DNA of 15,332 bases from an uncultured Oscillospiraceae bacterium (GTDB lineage: Bacteria; Bacillota; Clostridia; Oscillospirales; Oscillospiraceae). Shown piece after piece: positions 1 through 7,623 of this stretch. The DNA is taken from positions 1-15,332 of the forward strand of contig CAKTOH010000030.1 in the NCBI GenBank assembly GCA_934589705.1. The letters run 5' to 3'. A program made the translations under genes and the position numbers. The notes beneath the pieces are model-generated. The model had not been told where the DNA came from. It was given only the letters and a program-made list of their open reading frames with translations, and ran no database searches. How positions within the stretch are numbered: the stretch's first letter is position 1; every line of letters starts with the position of its first letter.

Positions 1-103
1 TTACGCTTAAACAATCCATTAATTGTCCAAGGTGTTAAAAATCGTCTTTACGTTATTCAATTTACAAGGTACAGACGCGCTTCCGTTTGAAGAAAGCTTT
101 TGC

Positions 104-132
104 ATTTTATCACATCAAATTCAGTTTGTCAA
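104..132 (-). promoter_or_regulatory. Tandem minus-strand promoter, copy nearest the left edge
   Basis: On the minus strand a perfect -35 TTGACA (132 to 127) is followed after exactly 17 bp by -10 TAAAAT (109 to 104). Transcription would begin near position 97 and leave the window to the left. The upstream flank is rich in A/T runs, resembling an UP element. It is the most diverged of three similar promoters spaced 101-103 bp apart. The driven gene is outside the window; a stable-RNA operon is the natural guess. Confidence 0.75.
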
Positions 133-169
133 GAACTTTTTTCAAGTTTTTTCGAACTTTTCTGAAGTG

Positions 170-197
170 ATTTTAGCACGATTGCTCTCGTGAGCAA
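170..197 (-). promoter_or_regulatory. Possible fourth, weaker minus-strand promoter
   Basis: On the minus strand TTGCTC (197 to 192) precedes TAAAAT (175 to 170) with a 16-bp spacer. The -10 is preceded by GTGC, as in the two promoters to its right. The -35 lies inside a perfect 6-bp palindrome, TTGCTC-TCGT-GAGCAA (182-197), which may be the real reason for the match. It is clearly weaker than its neighbours. Confidence 0.3.
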
Positions 198-204
198 CTC
201 GGTT

Positions 205-233
205 ATCTTAGCACAGATCCTTCCGTTTGTCAA
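205..233 (-). promoter_or_regulatory. Tandem minus-strand promoter, middle copy
   Basis: On the minus strand TTGACA (233 to 228) and TAAGAT (210 to 205) are separated by exactly 17 bp. The surrounding sequence, including a GCTCTCG motif at 184-190, is repeated 103 bp to the right around the distal promoter. This shows that the promoter array grew by tandem duplication. Confidence 0.75.
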
Positions 234-307
234 GAACTTTTTTCAAATTCTTTACACATTCTTCATTTTCTGAGCTCTTGCGACCCGCTCTCGCGGACAG
301 CTTGCAT

Positions 308-336
308 ATATTAGCACGCCCCTTCCCTTTTGTCAA
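308..336 (-). promoter_or_regulatory. Tandem minus-strand promoter, distal copy
   Basis: On the minus strand TTGACA (336 to 331) and TAATAT (313 to 308) are separated by exactly 17 bp. It lies in the second copy of a 103-bp repeat unit, whose GCTCTCG motif is at 287-293. It starts only about 20 bp from the six-hairpin repeat at 354-525, so the repeat forms its upstream flank. Confidence 0.75.
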
Positions 337-353
337 GCACTTTTTGCGTTTTT

Positions 354-525
354 ATACGAGTTTTTAATAAAACGCTTAAAAGCGTTTTATTAGGCCGCAG
401 GATTGCGGCCAGCGGCCACTGCCGCTAAAAAACGAAGTCAATACATTTCTTGCCGCCGCCCAGGCGGTCTGCCGTGAAACGGCAGAATAAAATGATGAAA
501 TCATTTTATCAAGAAATAGTATTAT
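354..525 (-). repeat. 172-bp six-hairpin repeat, copy A
   Basis: The element is a chain of hairpins. Read on the minus strand it has: a ~10-bp AT-rich stem (TAAAATGAT/ATCATTTTA), CTGCCGT-TTC-ACGGCAG, CCGCC-TG-GGCGG, an unpaired ~30-nt stretch, AGCGGC/GCCGCT, GGCCGCA-ATCC-TGCGGCC, and a 10-12-bp AATAAAACGC/GCGTTTTATT stem. A second copy lies inverted at 10733-10904 with roughly 95% identity and the same length. The gerA-family stop codon (524 to 522) is inside its first bases, so the element is the 3' untranslated region of that gene and may help terminate it. No target-site duplication or coding frame was seen. It could be a MITE, a non-coding RNA repeat or a recombination site. Confidence 0.85.
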
Positions 526-1928
526 CGCTGATTTTTTCGATCCTTGGGATACAGTCTGTCGTCACGCCATTTCTGGTGCTTCAAACGTTTTCGGAGGATG
601 CCTCTGCCCGCCGGTGACCACTGCAAATACGGCACGCCCAGGCAGCGAATGGTACTCAGATGCCAGAATATCCCGATCAGTCCCGCAGCGATTCCCCAGA
701 ACCCAAAGAAAGCCGCCAGCACTCCCAGTCCGAACCGGCACACCCGAATAGCCTCCGCCAAATCCCGGTTGGGCAGAATGAAGCCGCAGACTCCGGCGAT
801 GCTCACCACAATCAGCACCACCGGGGAAATCAGCCCCGCCTCCACCGCCGCCGTACCCACAACGATACCGCCGATGGTGGAAACGGACTGGCCGATAGCC
901 TGGGGCAGATGGACGCCGGATTCCTGCAACAGCTCAAAGGCAATCAGAAGTCCCAGTGCCTCCGCCGCCGTGGAAAAGGGCACCTCCTGACGGCTGGTGA
1001 GAATAATATTCAGCAGCCGCTCCGGCAGAAGTCCCGGATGAAACTCCACCAGCGCAATATACACGGCAGTCAGCAGCAGATTCAGAAGGAGCGCACCATA
1101 GCGCAGAACCCGGATGCAGGAAGCGGAAATAAAATCCCGGCTCCGGTCTTCCATGCTCTCCATCAGGTATCCGAGGGTGGCCGGTGCCAGGTAGCCCAGG
1201 GGCAGCCCGTCCACCAGCAGCCCCACCCGTCCGTCCAGCAGCCCCTGGCTGAACCGGTCAGGCCGCTCGGTATATTGAATCAGTGGAAAGGCGGTGATGC
1301 GGGAGCCGGTGACGTACTCCTCCACCGCTGAGGGAGAAATCAGCGCGTCAATGTCGATTTCCGTGAGCCTTTCCTTCATTTTCTCTACCAGCCCGGGGTT
1401 GGTCAGACCGTCAATCCATACCACCGCCACATTGGTCAGGCTCCGTCTTCCCACGGTTAAGGCAAAAATCCGCAGATCCGGGGTGCGAAGATGCCGCCGC
1501 AGGAGGCTGGTATTGATGCGGATGGTCTCCACGAAAGCATCCTTTGGCCCCTTGACGGTGTTCTCCACCTCCGGGGCATCCGGCCCCCGGTTGACCCCGG
1601 TCTTGATCTCGAAAGCAATGGCTCCGGCCTCCGGGAACAGCACCACGCAGAAGCCGTTGACCAGCTTTTTGAAAACCGTCTGCAAGTCCTCGCAGGGCTC
1701 CGCCACGCTGTTGTAAACCCCTCCGTGAAGGGCTTTCTCGTAAAGCTCCCCCATGGTCTGCCCCCGCAAGTGCTCCGTAATAGGCCGGAGAATATACTCC
1801 GACATATCCCCGCCGGATACCAGCCCATCGATGGCATAGGCGTAAATGGTAAAGCCGCAGCACCGAAGCTGCCTGGGAATAAAATCACTCACCTCCGGGA
1901 ACTGCCCCCGGATTTCTCCGTCCGTCAC
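522..1928 (-). CDS. GerA-family spore germination protein (GerAA/SpoVAF-like)
   Basis: This is the A-type subunit of germinant receptors, or the related SpoVAF, a protein of the spore inner membrane that takes part in nutrient-triggered germination. The N-terminal soluble half shows the family signatures [17 protein letters not shown] (near residue 175), then QYTERPDRF and [14 protein letters not shown] text around 220-245. The C-terminal half has several membrane segments, including [17 protein letters not shown] and two near the end, plus the family motif [18 protein letters not shown]. At about 468 residues it is near full length. The start is uncertain. The upstream GTG at 1937 lacks a good ribosome site, while GAGGTGA (1940 to 1934) sits five bases before an in-frame GTG at 1928, so I prefer 1928. 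No gerAB or gerAC partner is adjacent, so it is an orphan subunit here. The A-versus-SpoVAF choice is unresolved. Confidence 0.88.
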   Translation of the reverse strand: MTDGEIRGQFPEVSDFIPRQLRCCGFTIYAYAIDGLVSGGDMSEYILRPITEHLRGQTMGELYEKALHGGVYNSVAEPCEDLQTVFKKLVNGFCVVLFPEAGAIAFEIKTGVNRGPDAPEVENTVKGPKDAFVETIRINTSLLRRHLRTPDLRIFALTVGRRSLTNVAVVWIDGLTNPGLVEKMKERLTEIDIDALISPSAVEEYVTGSRITAFPLIQYTERPDRFSQGLLDGRVGLLVDGLPLGYLAPATLGYLMESMEDRSRDFISASCIRVLRYGALLLNLLLTAVYIALVEFHPGLLPERLLNIILTSRQEVPFSTAAEALGLLIAFELLQESGVHLPQAIGQSVSTIGGIVVGTAAVEAGLISPVVLIVVSIAGVCGFILPNRDLAEAIRVCRFGLGVLAAFFGFWGIAAGLIGIFWHLSTIRCLGVPYLQWSPAGRGILRKRLKHQKWRDDRLYPKDRKNQR

Positions 1929-1961
1929 CTGATTCACCTCAAAAGTCAGTCTGTCCGGATA

Positions 1962-1990
1962 TTGCTTTTTTTACTCCATAATGTTATAGT
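1962..1990 (+). promoter_or_regulatory. Promoter of the NUDIX-mnmE-cysteine desulfurase operon
   Basis: TTGCTT (1962-1967) and TATAGT (1985-1990) are 17 bp apart, and the -10 is extended by TG one base upstream (1982-1983). The expected start near 1997 leaves a short leader before the ribosome site GGGAGG at 2008-2013. No convincing gerA promoter was found on the opposite strand of this 90-bp divergent gap. Confidence 0.6.
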
Positions 1991-2019
1991 ATTTCATATT
2001 GGCTTTCGGGAGGCGCATT

Positions 2020-2628
2020 ATGAGCGGCATCAAAAGCATTCGTCAGCAGACAAACAACCGGTTTCTCAACTGCTTTGAGCTGGAGGCCGTCCACCGGGAC
2101 GGCCGGGTTTCTCCTTATTATGTAGCCTCCCGGGCGAAGAACATCAGTGCCCTGAAGGCCGTCACCCACGAAAACAATCCGGATGGGGTAATTCTCTATG
2201 GGATTTATGGGGAACAGAGAGATCGGGTAGTGCTGATTCGCCAGTACCGCTATCCCCTGGGCGACTATCTATATGAATTTCCCGCAGGGCTTGTGGAGGA
2301 CGGAGAGAAAATGACACAGGCCGGTATCCGGGAAATGTTCGAGGAAACCGGGCTGAACTTCACGCCGGTGGATGCCGGGGCCTATTCCCGTCCCTTCTTC
2401 ACCACCGCCGGAATGACCGACGAAAGCTGCGCCATGCTCTTCGGCTACTGCGCCGGTACGCCTACCAGTGCGAACGAGGAGGCCTCCGAGGAAATCCAGG
2501 TGATTCTGGCAGATCGGGCGGAGGCGAAACGGATTTTGCGGGAAGAGAACGTGGCTCTGATGTGCGCCTATATGCTCATGCACTTCATTGCCAGTCCCGG
2601 CGATCCGCTGGCATTTATAAAGGAGTAA
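2020..2628 (+). CDS. NUDIX hydrolase, ADP-ribose pyrophosphatase-like
   Basis: Members of this branch hydrolyse nucleoside diphosphate derivatives such as ADP-ribose, in the cytoplasm. A complete NUDIX box lies at residues 90-112: Gly, five residues, Glu, seven residues (KMTQAGI), then REMFEETGL. This matches GX5EX7REUXEEXGU exactly, so the metal-binding glutamates are present. The preceding RQYRYPLGDYLYEFPAG segment is typical of the ADP-ribose/ADP-sugar group. The start at 2020 is preferred because GGGAGG lies six bases upstream; the in-frame TTG at 1999 would lie almost on the predicted transcription start. The protein has 202 residues. It is the first gene of an operon: its stop is six bases before the mnmE start. 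The precise substrate cannot be read from sequence. Confidence 0.9.
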   Translation: MSGIKSIRQQTNNRFLNCFELEAVHRDGRVSPYYVASRAKNISALKAVTHENNPDGVILYGIYGEQRDRVVLIRQYRYPLGDYLYEFPAGLVEDGEKMTQAGIREMFEETGLNFTPVDAGAYSRPFFTTAGMTDESCAMLFGYCAGTPTSANEEASEEIQVILADRAEAKRILREENVALMCAYMLMHFIASPGDPLAFIKE

Positions 2629-2634
2629 GGATAT

Positions 2635-3996
2635 ATGTCTCATACCATTGCCGCGGTATCCACCGGAAATCAGGTCAGCGCCATCGGCATTCTGCGCCTG
2701 AGCGGCGACGACTGCGTTGCCGTCGCCGACCGGGTATTTACCGCAAACAATCATCACCCCCTTACCGAAGCGGCTGACCGGAAGCTGATTCTGGGGTCTC
2801 TCCGGGACAAGCAGGGTCGGGTCATCGACCAGTGCATGGCCGTTGTCGCGAGAGCCCCTCACAGTTATACCGGCGAGGATACCGTGGAATTTCACTGCCA
2901 CGGCTCCCCTGCCGTTCTGGCCGCCGGGCTGGAAGGGCTGTATCTGGCGGGGGCCAAGCCCGCCCGCCGAGGGGAATTCACCAAACGAGCCTTTCTGAAC
3001 GGGAAGCTGGCGCTGACCCAGGCGGAGGCGGTCATTGATCTCATCGAGGCGGACTGCGCCGATGCCGCCGCCAACGCCGCCGGTCAGGTGGGAGGCGCGC
3101 TGCAAAAGCGGCTTGCTCCCGTGTATGACGATCTGGTGAATCTGTGCAGCCATTTTCACGCGGTGCTGGACTATCCCGACGAGGACATTGAGGATTTCGG
3201 CCTGAACAACTACTACGGTCTTCTGAAAAAGGATGCCAAGCAGCTGTACACGCTGCTGCAAACCTACTCCCAGGGGCGGATTCTCCGTCAGGGTGTGGCC
3301 GCGGCCATCGTTGGAAAGCCCAATGTGGGAAAATCCAGCCTTCTCAACGCCCTGGCAGGCTACGACCGGGTAATTGTCACCGACATTCCCGGCACTACCC
3401 GGGACACGGTGGAGGAAACGGTGATGCTGGGTTCCACCCGTCTCCGGCTGATGGACACCGCCGGCATCCGGGACACCCGGGACACCGTGGAGGCCATGGG
3501 CGTAGAGCGTTCCCGGCAGGCAATCGAAAACGCCGATCTGGTGATTTTCGTCTGTGACGGCTCCCGGCCCTTGGATGCGGAAGACGAAGCCATCATCGAG
3601 CTATGCGAGGATCGGGAGAAGGCCATCGCCCTCATCAACAAAACCGATCTGGGACGCGCGGTGAAGCCCGGCGATCTTCCCTTTCTGATGGTAGTTCCCT
3701 TCTGCGCCAAAACCGGAGAGGGGCTGGAGCAATTGGCTCAGGCGGTGGACGGGCTGTTTGAAAATCAGCTGCCCTGCGACGGTTCCATTCTGACCAACGC
3801 CCGGCAATTTGATGCCTGCCGCCGAGCCTATGAGGCTATGCTTCAGGCGCTGCAAAGCTTGGGGCTGGGGCTGACCCCGGACGCGGTGCTGACCGACGTA
3901 GAGGAAGCCATGGAGGCCATGGGCGAAGTCACCGGCGCTACCGTCCGGGAGGATATCACCGCCCGGATTTTCGAGCGGTTCTGCGTGGGAAAATAA
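2635..3996 (+). CDS. mnmE: tRNA uridine-5-carboxymethylaminomethyl modification GTPase MnmE
   Basis: MnmE (TrmE), with MnmG, installs the (carboxymethyl)aminomethyl group on wobble uridine 34 of certain tRNAs in the cytoplasm. The 453-residue length is normal for the family. The order is an N-terminal folate-binding domain (start, TIAAVSTGNQVSAIGILRLSG), a helical domain, and an inserted Ras-like G domain from about 217. G-domain motifs are visible: GKPNVGKS (227-234), DIPGTTRD (G2 region), DTAGIR (G3) and NKTD (G4). The protein ends in FCVGK, a variant of the C-terminal C(I/L/V)GK motif whose cysteine is functionally important in the family. It has an AAGGAG ribosome site overlapping the end of the NUDIX gene. 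The cysteine desulfurase gene starts nine bases after its stop, so the three genes are surely co-transcribed. Confidence 0.97.
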   Translation: MSHTIAAVSTGNQVSAIGILRLSGDDCVAVADRVFTANNHHPLTEAADRKLILGSLRDKQGRVIDQCMAVVARAPHSYTGEDTVEFHCHGSPAVLAAGLEGLYLAGAKPARRGEFTKRAFLNGKLALTQAEAVIDLIEADCADAAANAAGQVGGALQKRLAPVYDDLVNLCSHFHAVLDYPDEDIEDFGLNNYYGLLKKDAKQLYTLLQTYSQGRILRQGVAAAIVGKPNVGKSSLLNALAGYDRVIVTDIPGTTRDTVEETVMLGSTRLRLMDTAGIRDTRDTVEAMGVERSRQAIENADLVIFVCDGSRPLDAEDEAIIELCEDREKAIALINKTDLGRAVKPGDLPFLMVVPFCAKTGEGLEQLAQAVDGLFENQLPCDGSILTNARQFDACRRAYEAMLQALQSLGLGLTPDAVLTDVEEAMEAMGEVTGATVREDITARIFERFCVGK

Positions 3997-4005
3997 GGAG
4001 AGAAT

Positions 4006-5133
4006 ATGATTTATTTAGACAATTCCGCCACCACCAAGCCCTGCCCTGAGGCTGTGGAGGCGATGACCAAGGCTCTCACGGAAGACTGGGGCAACCCCTC
4101 GGCTCTCTACGGCTTCGGCATTGACGCCGCCCGGCAGCTGCGCCAGGCTCGGCACACCGCAGCCGCCGCCCTGGGAGCAGAGCCCGACCGGATCTTCTTC
4201 ACCTCCGGGGGCACCGAGGCAGACAACTGGGCCATTTTCGGCACCGCCAAACGGCTGGGCAAGCGGGGAAATCACATTATCACCACCGCCATCGAGCACC
4301 ACGCCATCTTAAACTCCATGAAGGAGCTGGAGGGGCAGGGGTTTGAAGTTACCTATTTGCAGCCCGATTCCCAGGGGCGGGTCTCCGTGGACGACCTGAA
4401 GGCCGCTCTGCGCAAAGATACCATCCTGGTGTCCATTATGATGGTCAACAACGAGGTAGGCTCCGTCATGCCCATCTCTCAGATGGCAAAGCTCACCCAC
4501 CGGCTCTGCCCGGATGCCATTTTCCACACCGATGCCGTCCAAGGCTTTTTGAAGGTACCCTTCCAGGCAAAAACCCTGGGGGCAGACCTGATTTCCGTTT
4601 CCTCTCACAAAATTCACGGTCCCAAGGGAGCCGGTGCTCTGTACATCAGCCCCCGGCTTCGCTCCTTCCCTGCCCTGCTCTTGGGCGGCGGCCAGGAGGG
4701 AGGCTACCGCAGCGGCACTGAGGGCACCCCGGCGATTTTCGGCTTTGCCGCCGCCTGCGCCGCCGTCAGCGCCACCTTCCGGGAGGACTCCCAGCGGGAA
4801 CACGCTCTGATCGGGGAATTCGCGGAGAAGTTTGCAGCCCTGGAGGGTGTCACCGTCAACGGCTGCCACGAAGCTCCCCATGTGCTGTCTCTGGCTGTCC
4901 CCGGGGTTCCGGTGCAGAACACCATCAACATTTTGCAGGATCACGGCATCTGTGTCAGCGCGGGCAGCGCCTGCGCCAAGGGGCACCGGAGCCATGTGCT
5001 CTCCGCCATGAACCTGCCGCCGGAAACCATCGACTCGGCCTTCCGGGTCTCCCTCTGCCGGGACACCACCCGGGAGGAACTGGAAACCCTTTGCCAGGTG
5101 CTCCGGGAGGAAGTCCTTCCCCGGGTGCGGTGA
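4006..5133 (+). CDS. Cysteine desulfurase, NifS/IscS family
   Basis: This is a PLP-dependent enzyme that converts cysteine to alanine and passes the sulfur, as a protein persulfide, to Fe-S cluster assembly or tRNA thiolation. The 375-residue protein opens with the family signature MIYLDNSATTKP. It contains FTSGGTEADNWAI, EHHAIL, HTDAVQ and the PLP lysine in SSHKIHGPKG (K202). The catalytic cysteine is C323 in SAGSACAKG. The loop around that cysteine resembles the class I (NifS/IscS) arrangement rather than SufS. GGAG sits just before the ATG. Its place directly behind mnmE suggests that it may supply sulfur for 2-thiouridine formation at the same tRNA position, but this is inference; a general Fe-S role is equally possible. 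No scaffold gene (iscU) or mnmA lies nearby in the window. A strong terminator closes the operon. Confidence 0.95.
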   Translation: MIYLDNSATTKPCPEAVEAMTKALTEDWGNPSALYGFGIDAARQLRQARHTAAAALGAEPDRIFFTSGGTEADNWAIFGTAKRLGKRGNHIITTAIEHHAILNSMKELEGQGFEVTYLQPDSQGRVSVDDLKAALRKDTILVSIMMVNNEVGSVMPISQMAKLTHRLCPDAIFHTDAVQGFLKVPFQAKTLGADLISVSSHKIHGPKGAGALYISPRLRSFPALLLGGGQEGGYRSGTEGTPAIFGFAAACAAVSATFREDSQREHALIGEFAEKFAALEGVTVNGCHEAPHVLSLAVPGVPVQNTINILQDHGICVSAGSACAKGHRSHVLSAMNLPPETIDSAFRVSLCRDTTREELETLCQVLREEVLPRVR

Positions 5134-5160
5134 TGTGAAATTTTGTACAAAGAAAGTTTC

Positions 5161-5201
5161 AAACAAATTACGCCGATTGTGAAAATCGGCGTAATTTGTT
5201 T
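5161..5201 (+). terminator. Terminator of the mnmE-cysteine desulfurase operon
   Basis: A perfect 18-bp inverted repeat (5161-5178 with 5184-5201, 5-nt loop) is followed by TATTTTTG. The stem starts with AAA and ends with TTT, so it may also work from the opposite strand. Confidence 0.9.
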
Positions 5202-5217
5202 ATTTTTGCAATTTTGA

Positions 5218-6642
<1,425 letters not shown>

Positions 6643-6660
6643 GTAAGCTCTGAATATACC

Positions 6661-6700
6661 AAAATCCCCGGATTTCCGAAGAAATCCGGGGATTTTTCTT
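6661..6700 (+). terminator. gdhA terminator
   Basis: A perfect 16-bp stem (6661-6676 with 6681-6696, loop CGAA) is followed by U-rich TTCTT, 18 bp after the gdhA stop. Its 26-nt core is the exact reverse complement of the core of the hairpin at 7050-7087. Confidence 0.92.
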
Positions 6701-6727
6701 GCATTTTGAAAAATCCTGTGTTATGCT
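6699..6727 (+). promoter_or_regulatory. Candidate promoter of the small toxin gene
   Basis: TTGCAT (6699-6704) and TATGCT (6722-6727) are 17 bp apart, with an extended -10 TG at 6719-6720. It begins at the tail of the gdhA terminator. The predicted start near 6734 gives a ~97-nt leader before the toxin start codon. Confidence 0.5.
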
Positions 6728-6830
6728 GTCCGAGGTGCTTCCAGTACCCCGGTAGGCGGTTCCCCTCGATCTTTTTTCGGGGGTGATATTCTTCTTTTAC
6801 CCCCAATCTTATCGAGAGGGGGCGGTGCGT

Positions 6831-6923
6831 GTGGTTACATGGCAGGATTTGTTTGAGTTCGGTCTGTTCCTTATTGCGCTTATCTCCCTGGTTCTCCAGG
6901 AGCACGATAATAAGAAGAAGTAG
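6831..6923 (+). CDS. Small holin-like toxin (candidate type I toxin)
   Basis: This 30-codon frame starts with GTG and encodes one hydrophobic segment, FGLFLIALISLVLQ (residues 10-23), preceded by VVTWQDLFE and ending in EHDNKKK. A single membrane helix followed by a short lysine-rich tail is the layout of the putative holin-like toxins and of TxpA/BsrG-type peptides of Firmicutes, which act at the membrane. The ribosome site GAGAGGGGG (6814-6822) lies eight bases upstream. An in-frame GTG at 6825 is too close to that site. The ribosome site can pair with CCCCC at 6800-6804 or with CCCCTCGAT at 6762-6770, so translation may be blocked in the full-length mRNA, as in known type I toxins. An opposite-strand promoter and a shared hairpin across its 3' end support a toxin-antitoxin module. 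The family call rests on recognition only. Confidence 0.7.
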   Translation: MVTWQDLFEFGLFLIALISLVLQEHDNKKK

Positions 6924-7000
6924 CTGCCTAAGCTCCCCAGCCCGCAGCTACTTCTTTTAGCTATGTTGGGGAACCGTCCTACTGGAGGCACCCTTCCTTT
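6907..7000 (-). ncRNA. Candidate antisense RNA antitoxin overlapping the toxin 3' end
   Basis: A near-consensus minus-strand promoter (7035 to 7007) predicts a transcript starting near 7000. It runs into the 13-bp hairpin 6944-6956/6915-6927 and a U-rich tail (CTTCTTCTTATTAT on the minus strand), giving an RNA of about 90-95 nt. It would be fully complementary to the last codons and 3' untranslated region of the toxin mRNA, roughly 6907-6960. It has no open frame of its own. The boundaries are inferred, not measured. Confidence 0.6.
6915..6958. terminator. Shared bidirectional terminator of toxin mRNA and antisense RNA
   Basis: A 13-bp stem is formed by 6915-6927 and 6944-6956 with a 16-nt loop. 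The plus strand continues TTTAG after CTTCT (toxin mRNA end), and the minus strand continues CTTATTAT (antisense end). The toxin stop codon TAG (6921-6923) is inside the left arm, so both RNAs carry the complementary hairpin. Confidence 0.7.
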
Positions 7001-7006
7001 GTCTAT

Positions 7007-7035
7007 ATGATACCCCATTTTCAGCATGTTGTCAA
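7007..7035 (-). promoter_or_regulatory. Strong promoter of the antisense RNA
   Basis: On the minus strand a perfect TTGACA (7035 to 7030) is followed by exactly 17 bp and TATCAT (7012 to 7007, five of six consensus bases). No protein-coding frame starts downstream on this strand before the toxin region, so a short RNA is the likely product. Confidence 0.75.
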
Positions 7036-7049
7036 TGGTTTTGCCTTCG

Positions 7050-7087
7050 AAAAGTCCCCGGATTTCTTCGGAAATCCGGGGACTTTT
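7050..7087 (-). terminator. Terminator of the minus-strand kinase gene
   Basis: A perfect 17-bp stem (7050-7066 with 7071-7087, loop TTCG on the plus strand) begins one base after the stop codon of the minus-strand gene. The stem ends in TTTT in both directions, so it probably also insulates the antisense promoter at 7007-7035 from the gene. Confidence 0.85.
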
Positions 7088-7088
7088 G

Positions 7089-7526
7089 TCAGATCGTATT
7101 CAGAAAGTCCCGGACTTCCTTCCGGCTTTTCAGCACAAGGCGCTTGGCGTGCTGTGCCTTGGCAAGATACAGCTCGTCCCGGGTGTGATTTTTCCGGCGG
7201 TAGTGCCAGACCTCCTTCACCCGATGCCAGGGGACAGGTCTTCTTTGCAGGAGACCCTGCAGGCAGGCAAACCGGCCAAAGTCCAGATAAATCAGGGTAT
7301 CGCACCGGGAAAGCCGGGCGTCCATGGTGCGGCCGTAATTGCCGTCCATAATCCAGCTCTCCAAGCTCAGCGCCCGCTCCAGGCGGCTGTCAAACTCCGC
7401 CTTTGTGGCGTTGCCGCTCCACAGACCGTCCAGAGAAATCACCGGCAGTTCCAGCTTTTCTCCCAAGGCCCTGGCAAGGGTGGTTTTCCCGCTGCCGGAG
7501 CAGCCGATAATCAAAATTCGTTCCAT
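7089..7526 (-). CDS. FlaR-like P-loop nucleotide kinase (topology modulation protein family)
   Basis: This 145-residue protein starts MERILIIGCSGSGKTTLARA, with a Walker A P-loop GCSGSGKT at residues 8-15. It then has LPVISLDGLW, SWIMDGNYGRTMDARL, DTLIYLDFGR and an arginine-rich lid-like RRPVPWHR segment. These are the hallmarks of the small adenylate-kinase-like ATPases often annotated as topology modulation protein FlaR. Their substrate is not established, so the name should not be read as a function. The frame stays open to 7601, but that extension runs through a repeat; the ATG at 7526 has AGGA seven bases upstream and begins the conserved fold. It lies about 100 bp behind proS on the same strand with no terminator between, so co-transcription is likely. 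It is slightly shorter than the common length of 165-180 residues. Confidence 0.82.
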   Translation of the reverse strand: MERILIIGCSGSGKTTLARALGEKLELPVISLDGLWSGNATKAEFDSRLERALSLESWIMDGNYGRTMDARLSRCDTLIYLDFGRFACLQGLLQRRPVPWHRVKEVWHYRRKNHTRDELYLAKAQHAKRLVLKSRKEVRDFLNTI

Positions 7527-7554
7527 GCTTTTCCTAAGGCTTTCATAATAACCG

Positions 7555-7600
7555 GGGGGATTGCCACACCAGTGACGTCGGTCACTGGTTCGCAATGACA
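7555..7600 (-). repeat. Covarying hairpin repeat, copy 1 (between proS and the kinase)
   Basis: Read on the minus strand the copy is TGTCATTGCGA, a perfect stem CCAGTGAC/GTCACTGG, then TGTGGCAATCCCCC. An outer stem ATTGC/GCAAT encloses the inner hairpin. Related copies at 9230-9271 and 9321-9362 keep the pairing while changing the bases. It lies in the proS-kinase intercistronic gap and may act as an RNA stabiliser or be a dispersed REP-like element. Confidence 0.8.
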
Positions 7601-7623
7601 TTTTCTATCGGTACCGCTCCGAA

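Noticed and set aside
354..525. CRISPR array or tRNA cluster in the hairpin-rich repeat
   Set aside because: The hairpins differ from each other and there is no repeat-spacer periodicity, and none folds as a cloverleaf with tRNA consensus bases.
1938..2019. Sporulation sigma-G promoter for the gerA-family gene
   Set aside because: A CATTATG box exists on the minus strand, but no -35 at the right spacing fits the sigma-G consensus.
7527..7601. N-terminal extension of the FlaR-like kinase (25 extra codons)
   Set aside because: The extension translates the covarying repeat; the P-loop fold and a proper ribosome site begin at 7526.
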